DNA of 64,000 nucleotides, taken from assembly GCA_944472155.2 (NCBI GenBank), contig OX235273.1:86236793-86300792 (forward strand). The letters run 5' to 3'. Source of the stretch: Trichobilharzia szidati. Lineage: Eukaryota > Platyhelminthes > Trematoda > Strigeidida > Schistosomatidae. Numbering within the stretch: position 1 is the first letter of the stretch; every line of letters begins with the position of its first letter. This document shows, piece after piece, positions 60,379 to 64,000 of the stretch. Under the pieces are notes generated by a model. The model made no database searches, was not told where the DNA came from, and saw only the letters and a program-made list of their open reading frames with translations. The position numbers and the translations under genes are program-made.

Positions 60379-61002
60379 CCCAAGCAAAGTGAACTTTCTA
60401 GTGCACTTTTAAACAAAGGGTTCTGTCTCATAAAACTGAGCATTTCAAATATATTTTGTGGTGGAAATACTGATTCCTTGCATACATCCTGAGTACTTTA
60501 GTTTTGAAATTGACCGAACGGCTAGCTAGTCAATAGTCATCATTTTATAGAAGTTATATCACAAAAAACTAGTTTGGCTGTAGCATGAACAATCACTATG
60601 AACTGCTGTACTTCTGGACAACGTTTTGTTATCTTATAAGTTAAATAAACCGTCAAATAGGGATTTTATAAAGTTTAGATTCTATTCGATTGATCTGATG
60701 TGTCTGTATGAGACTTTTGATTTTTTTTTAGTAAAGTAATGATTAAAATTGATACAAAACTTTAGACTTCAGAGGAATTTGAATTAGTCACCTCTGTTTG
60801 AATCGTTCCACGACGCATGTTGTCATTTTCCAACTTCAACAAACATTCATTTATATCAGTGTTGCTAACTCAGTTAGTCTTATCAACTGTTCTGTTTGTT
60901 TCCTTTATCTGTTGACAGTGTACCTGTTTAAATATTTATTGTTAGCAACTCATTAAAATGTCTTTTCTTTATTTTCGCATTTTGTTAACTTACATTTTCC
61001 AG

Positions 61003-61073
61003 CCTTTCGACAGAGTACCAAATACCAATGAGCTATTTGATAAGTCTGTTACATTAAGATTACAAAAAGCCAG
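61003..61073 (+). CDS. Exon 8 of the large unknown gene
   Basis: 71 bases bounded by TTTTCCAG|CCTTTC and GCCAG|GTATGT; enters in phase 0 and leaves in phase 2. It encodes PFDRVPNTNELFDKSVTLRL followed by QKA and a split Arg. It is too short to find by ORF length; support comes from the splice sites and the phase fit on both sides. Confidence 0.82.
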
Positions 61074-61773
61074 GTATGTCAGTCACTTCTACTTTATGTA
61101 TTTCTCCTGAGTACAATTAATATTAACTCTGACTTATTTAAAATAAATTAGTACTGCTTTTCAATACCTATTTATGTGTAGTATACCACTTTAATTAATC
61201 TTAGAATAATCTGAGAAATTAAAATCTTCCACTGTTTTACCGCTTTACTTGTAAGGTAAGTTGATGGAGATATCAGATACATTGAACTCTGAAATTTAGC
61301 TTTGTATAAATCATAATCCATAAGACTGAATATAAATCATGCATTCTATCAACAAGTCCATATATATGAGTTGTTATAAACGCTTATAAGTTTGAAAAAA
61401 AATAAACCTTTAATTCCAGTTTAAAGAAAGGATGATCAGTATTCGATTTAAAAAAGGATCCATATGACTGATTAACTCAGTAACTTTATAGTTCAGTTAT
61501 TTATATACTGAGTATAATATGGTGTATATACGAAATTAAAAGTGACAAATGTAACTGTTCGACAGCTGTTGTACCCTTTATTCTCTGTTTGGTGATTTTA
61601 GGCATGGCAAGTGGAACTAGTGCACATCTGTTCAAAGTTTTACACTGATTCACTAAATGAGTTACGGTCAAGGAGTTAGTTCACAAAGCTCACCAATTTC
61701 ACTGTTTTTGTACAGATAATTATTAGATTTGATAGTGTGGAATATTCCCATATTATGAATTAAAAGTCAATCT

Positions 61774-61813
61774 GAACGAAGAATATTCTTTTCAATAATT
61801 TCTCTTCAGGTTC
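61774..61813 (-). ncRNA. Hammerhead-like fold, inverted copy in left arm
   Basis: The exact mirror of the fold at 62833-62872, on the - strand within the 61760-61868 arm. The one base that differs between the arms lies outside the fold. Confidence 0.5.
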
Positions 61814-61862
61814 TTACAATTATACAATATAATATTTGTTGTCGTTAAAAGAAAGGCCAGTT

Positions 61863-62285
61863 ATGCGGCTATCCTTCAGTAGCCGTCCAATGTTCACCCA
61901 GCAACTCAAAGATGTCTTACCTAACCTTAGCTCTTCTTCATGTATATACCATTTCAACTGTTCCTGAGGTTCAAGTTATGTAGGGCGCACGATTAGGCAG
62001 GTTCGTCTACGGGTTCGAGAACATTTACCAGCTTGGTTCAGCAGGGGGGAAATTAAGTACATAAAAAGCTCGATCCTGTCACACTTGGTCGATACTAGAC
62101 ATCATATCGATGTCAACACAGCTTTCGGGGTTATATACCGAATTCTGAAGTCGTTATCACGCACAGTTCGCTTACGTCTCCTACACATAGCTGAAGCTGT
62201 TGCAATAAGATCGACTAAACCGGAACTTTGGATCCAAAAAGAACACGTCCAGACGCTGTTCCTACCGTGGCCAAATTTGAACTGA
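61863..62285 (+). pseudogene. PLE GIY-YIG endonuclease fragment
   Basis: One + frame reads RLSFSSRPMFTQQLKDVLPN, SCIYHFNCS-stop-GSSYVGRT, VRLRVREHLPAWFSRGEIKY, then ILKSLSRTVRLRLLHIAEAV and AIRSTKPELWIQKEHVQTL...LPW, with a natural stop at about 62285. A single TGA (61956-61958) replaces the Cys of the CxCG block before the YVG motif; otherwise the endonuclease is open. RT is entirely missing. Confidence 0.8.
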
Positions 62286-62832
62286 TGATTCTTCTTCTCA
62301 CCAAGAGTGCTCCTTTGCTTATTATTACAAATATTATTATTATTAATATTATTATTATTCGTCATAATTTATGGCCTTCATGCAAACATTCTTTCAATAC
62401 TATCGAATTTTTCATTAATAGTATCCGGACTTATTATTAGTGATATTATCTCTTTTCTCGATGTATGCCTCCACCTGTTTCATTTCACATATTCGTTATT
62501 TCATTATGAACTTTTCATTTCAGTCTTACTATCTCCTGTTTAACACAGACCACTTTGTACTAGCCACTCACCTGACACCTTTTATAACCTTGAACTGACT
62601 TGTCAATTTTCCTACCCCACACTCTACAAATCTATTACTGATTAATCACCACCATTGTCTCCCGTTTTACAATATTTTGTAATCGATTTCAGCCTAGCAC
62701 GTTTGTCACACAAATACGACTATTTATTTTGACAACCCATAACTAATCTGTTATTTTACTTTAAAAAATAGTATCCACCGCATAACTGGCCTTTCTTTTA
62801 ACGACAACAAATATTATATTTTATAATTGTAA

Positions 62833-62872
62833 GAACCTGAAGAGAAATTATTGAAAAGAATATTCTTCGTTC
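62833..62872 (+). ncRNA. Hammerhead-ribozyme-like fold in PLE terminal repeat
   Basis: Stem I GAAC (62833-62836) with GTTC (62869-62872), core CTGAAGA (62837-62843), GAAA at 62853-62856, stem III AAGAA-TA-TTCTT (5 bp), cleavage-site C at 62868. Stem II (GAAATTATT) has at most two pairs. PLE terminal repeats are known to carry type I hammerheads with very short stem III. Activity is doubtful because of stem II. Confidence 0.55.
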
Positions 62873-63732
62873 AGATTGACTTTTAAGATAATTATTAGTT
62901 AGTTTAATGTTGTTACTGGATACATGTTGACTGACATTTTGTTAAATTACCACCATCTTAATCAGCCTAGATGAAGCATGAATTGATGACAGTTTTCACT
63001 TATATGAAATAAATGACCATTATAACATACTTTTTATTTCACTTGTAATTGTAAGCCACTCAAAAACAACTACATTCATCAAATATAGTCTCTGCTTCAA
63101 AATAAAATTGCTTGTGTCTTTTGGTTCGCTATCGGCCGAAACATGTCAACTGACAATGATGCGTAGTGAAGAAGTTAATTGATACGACAAAGCAGCATGG
63201 AACTCTATACTGATTATAAGACACCAAACAGCAAAGATGACTGCAATTTAGTTTCCAACCTTCTCATTAACTACTCAGTCGAATATATACAGGCTGAAAA
63301 AAAATGATGTTTCTTCAGAGACCTTTATATGTATTCGGAAACTTTATGGTTCTTTCTGAGATTGTGATTCCCATCTGGAAGCCAATATTTATTGAGTAAA
63401 TAGTGAAAAAACTGGCTCCTAAATAGCCTCTTCATTTTACCTAAAGAACCAATCTGTTTCACAAACTCATAATCTGACTACTGAATGGAGACAGATAAGA
63501 TTTTGAAAAAATTGACCACATCTTTAGCGTTAGCAATTTTATATTAAACCCGTTTGTGATGTGTAGAAACCAACCATCATTAAACATCTTATGTAATCCC
63601 ATAGAACCTCAGCTATTGTGGTAAATTAGAACAGTAACGGTCTAATTTAAAGCCTAAATTGTACTGTGTAATATCCTTTAAAGATACATTTAACTGGAAG
63701 TCATGATAATATTCTCTAATTCTGTTTTATAG

Positions 63733-64000
63733 AGATACACTGGATCAGTTGAAATCTGATCAAGTCCGATCTTCGTTAAGTCATTATCGTCAATCAGATT
63801 TTACTATCCCATCAACCGCCACAGGAATAGTAGGTGGAACAACAACATCGGTAACTAGCAAAACAAATCCAATGATGACTTCGTCATTAGCAACAAGTTC
63901 TGGTATGAAATCGTCTACGTCGAATATTCACAATGAAGATGAACCGTATGCAAAATACTACAGTCAGTATAACCGTCCACATACTAATTCCTTGAGATCT
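63733..64000 (+). CDS. Exon 9 of the large unknown gene (continues past window)
   Basis: Begins after TTTTATAG at 63732 in phase 2, completing an Arg codon with exon 8, and is open to the window edge. It encodes DTLDQLKSDQVRSSLSHYRQ, then a Ser/Thr/Gly-rich stretch (STATGIVGGTTTSVTSKTNP) and EPYAKYYSQYNRPHTNS. The helix begun in exon 8 ends here. No donor or stop is within the window. Confidence 0.83.

Larger units (their letters stand above)
55930..61002 (+). other. Intron 7 (about 5.1 kb)
   Basis: Donor GTAAGA, acceptor ACATTTTCCAG. A tRNA-like relic, a BEL/Pao fragment, a SINE A copy and a SINE E copy are listed separately. I see nothing in 56120-56680, 57670-58630, 59000-60190 or 60390-61000. 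Confidence 0.65.
61760..62886 (+). mobile_element. 5'-truncated PLE bounded by inverted terminal repeats
   Basis: Arms 61760-61868 and 62778-62886 are inverse complements, 108 of 109 identical. The right arm is in sense with the ORF fragment; the left is inverted. The ORF begins right at the inner edge of the left arm, and a 3' UTR with ATT repeats follows its stop. Each arm carries a hammerhead-like fold (right arm on +, left arm on -). Confidence 0.8.
61074..63732 (+). other. Intron 8 (about 2.7 kb)
   Basis: Donor GTATGT, acceptor TCTGTTTTATAG. The middle is the PLE insertion at 61760-62886. The remainder (61080-61755 and 62890-63720) shows nothing that I can name. Confidence 0.65.
10898..64000 (+). 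other. Gene locus: nine-exon gene for a large unknown protein (open at right edge)
   Basis: Nine coding exons on + chain in phase: exon 1 ends in phase 0, 2 in 0, 3 in 0, 4 in 2, 5 in 2, 6 in 0, 7 in 0, 8 in 2, and exon 9 runs off the window. All junctions have GT donors and AG acceptors, and the joined frame has no stop over about 1,590 codons. The protein is hydrophilic, rich in Ser, Asn, Lys and Thr, without a signal peptide or membrane segment. The first two large exons look disordered; exons 5-9 carry short Leu/Arg/Glu-rich helical segments (for example ILRQRLQDIQKLQESREHAL, VTLRLQKARDTLDQLKSD). This suggests a cytoplasmic scaffold or cytoskeleton-associated protein, but I do not recognise the family. 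Linking exon 1 and exon 2 to the rest is less certain than linking exons 3-9; further small exons in the 22.7-kb intron cannot be excluded. Confidence 0.75.

Overview
The window looks like nuclear DNA of a blood fluke (Schistosoma or a close relative). It is AT-rich, has very long introns, and is packed with degenerate retroelements of the kinds known from schistosomes: CR1-like and RTE/SR2-like LINEs, Penelope-like elements (PLEs) with GIY-YIG endonuclease, a BEL/Pao fragment, and tRNA-derived SINE families including one carrying hammerhead-ribozyme relics (like the schistosome Sm-alpha family). The species cannot be fixed from the sequence alone. No bacterial operon, CRISPR array or genuine tRNA/rRNA gene was seen.

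One host gene is supported. It runs on the + strand from about 10.9 kb to beyond the right edge as nine exons (10887-12595, about 35295-36713, 42794-43141, 48464-48609, 52326-52460, 54144-54318, 55417-55929, 61003-61073, 63733-64000+). Every junction has GT/AG borders, and the reading phases chain together without a stop for about 1,590 codons. Introns reach about 22.7 kb. The product is a large hydrophilic Ser/Asn/Lys-rich protein. Its N-terminal half looks disordered, and short helical or coiled-coil segments lie in exons 5-9. I do not recognise the family. Residues 26-37 fit the RII-binding (AKAP) helix consensus.

Layout: 0-6 kb holds two broken CR1-like LINE pieces on the - strand. 7.6-10 kb has SINE copies and a palindromic PLE terminal relic, followed by exon 1. 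The 12.6-35 kb intron is a graveyard of PLEs (including one 487-codon open ORF at 19-20.5 kb), RTE LINEs, a solo LTR nested in a SINE, and SINE families A-E. 35-64 kb holds exons 2-9, separated by further PLE, RTE, CR1-like, BEL/Pao and SINE insertions.

The most interesting layer is structural. Hammerhead-like folds occur in two unrelated element types (SINE A and PLE terminal repeats), with paired stems that keep pairing between copies. Several PLE relics have their terminal repeat inverted head-to-head, giving near-perfect palindromes (59-bp arms at 17.6 kb; 109-bp arms, 108 identical, at 61.8/62.8 kb). SINE B shares its 3' end with the RTE LINEs in the same window. One SINE E insertion has a 14-bp target duplication and a 5' inversion typical of twin priming.
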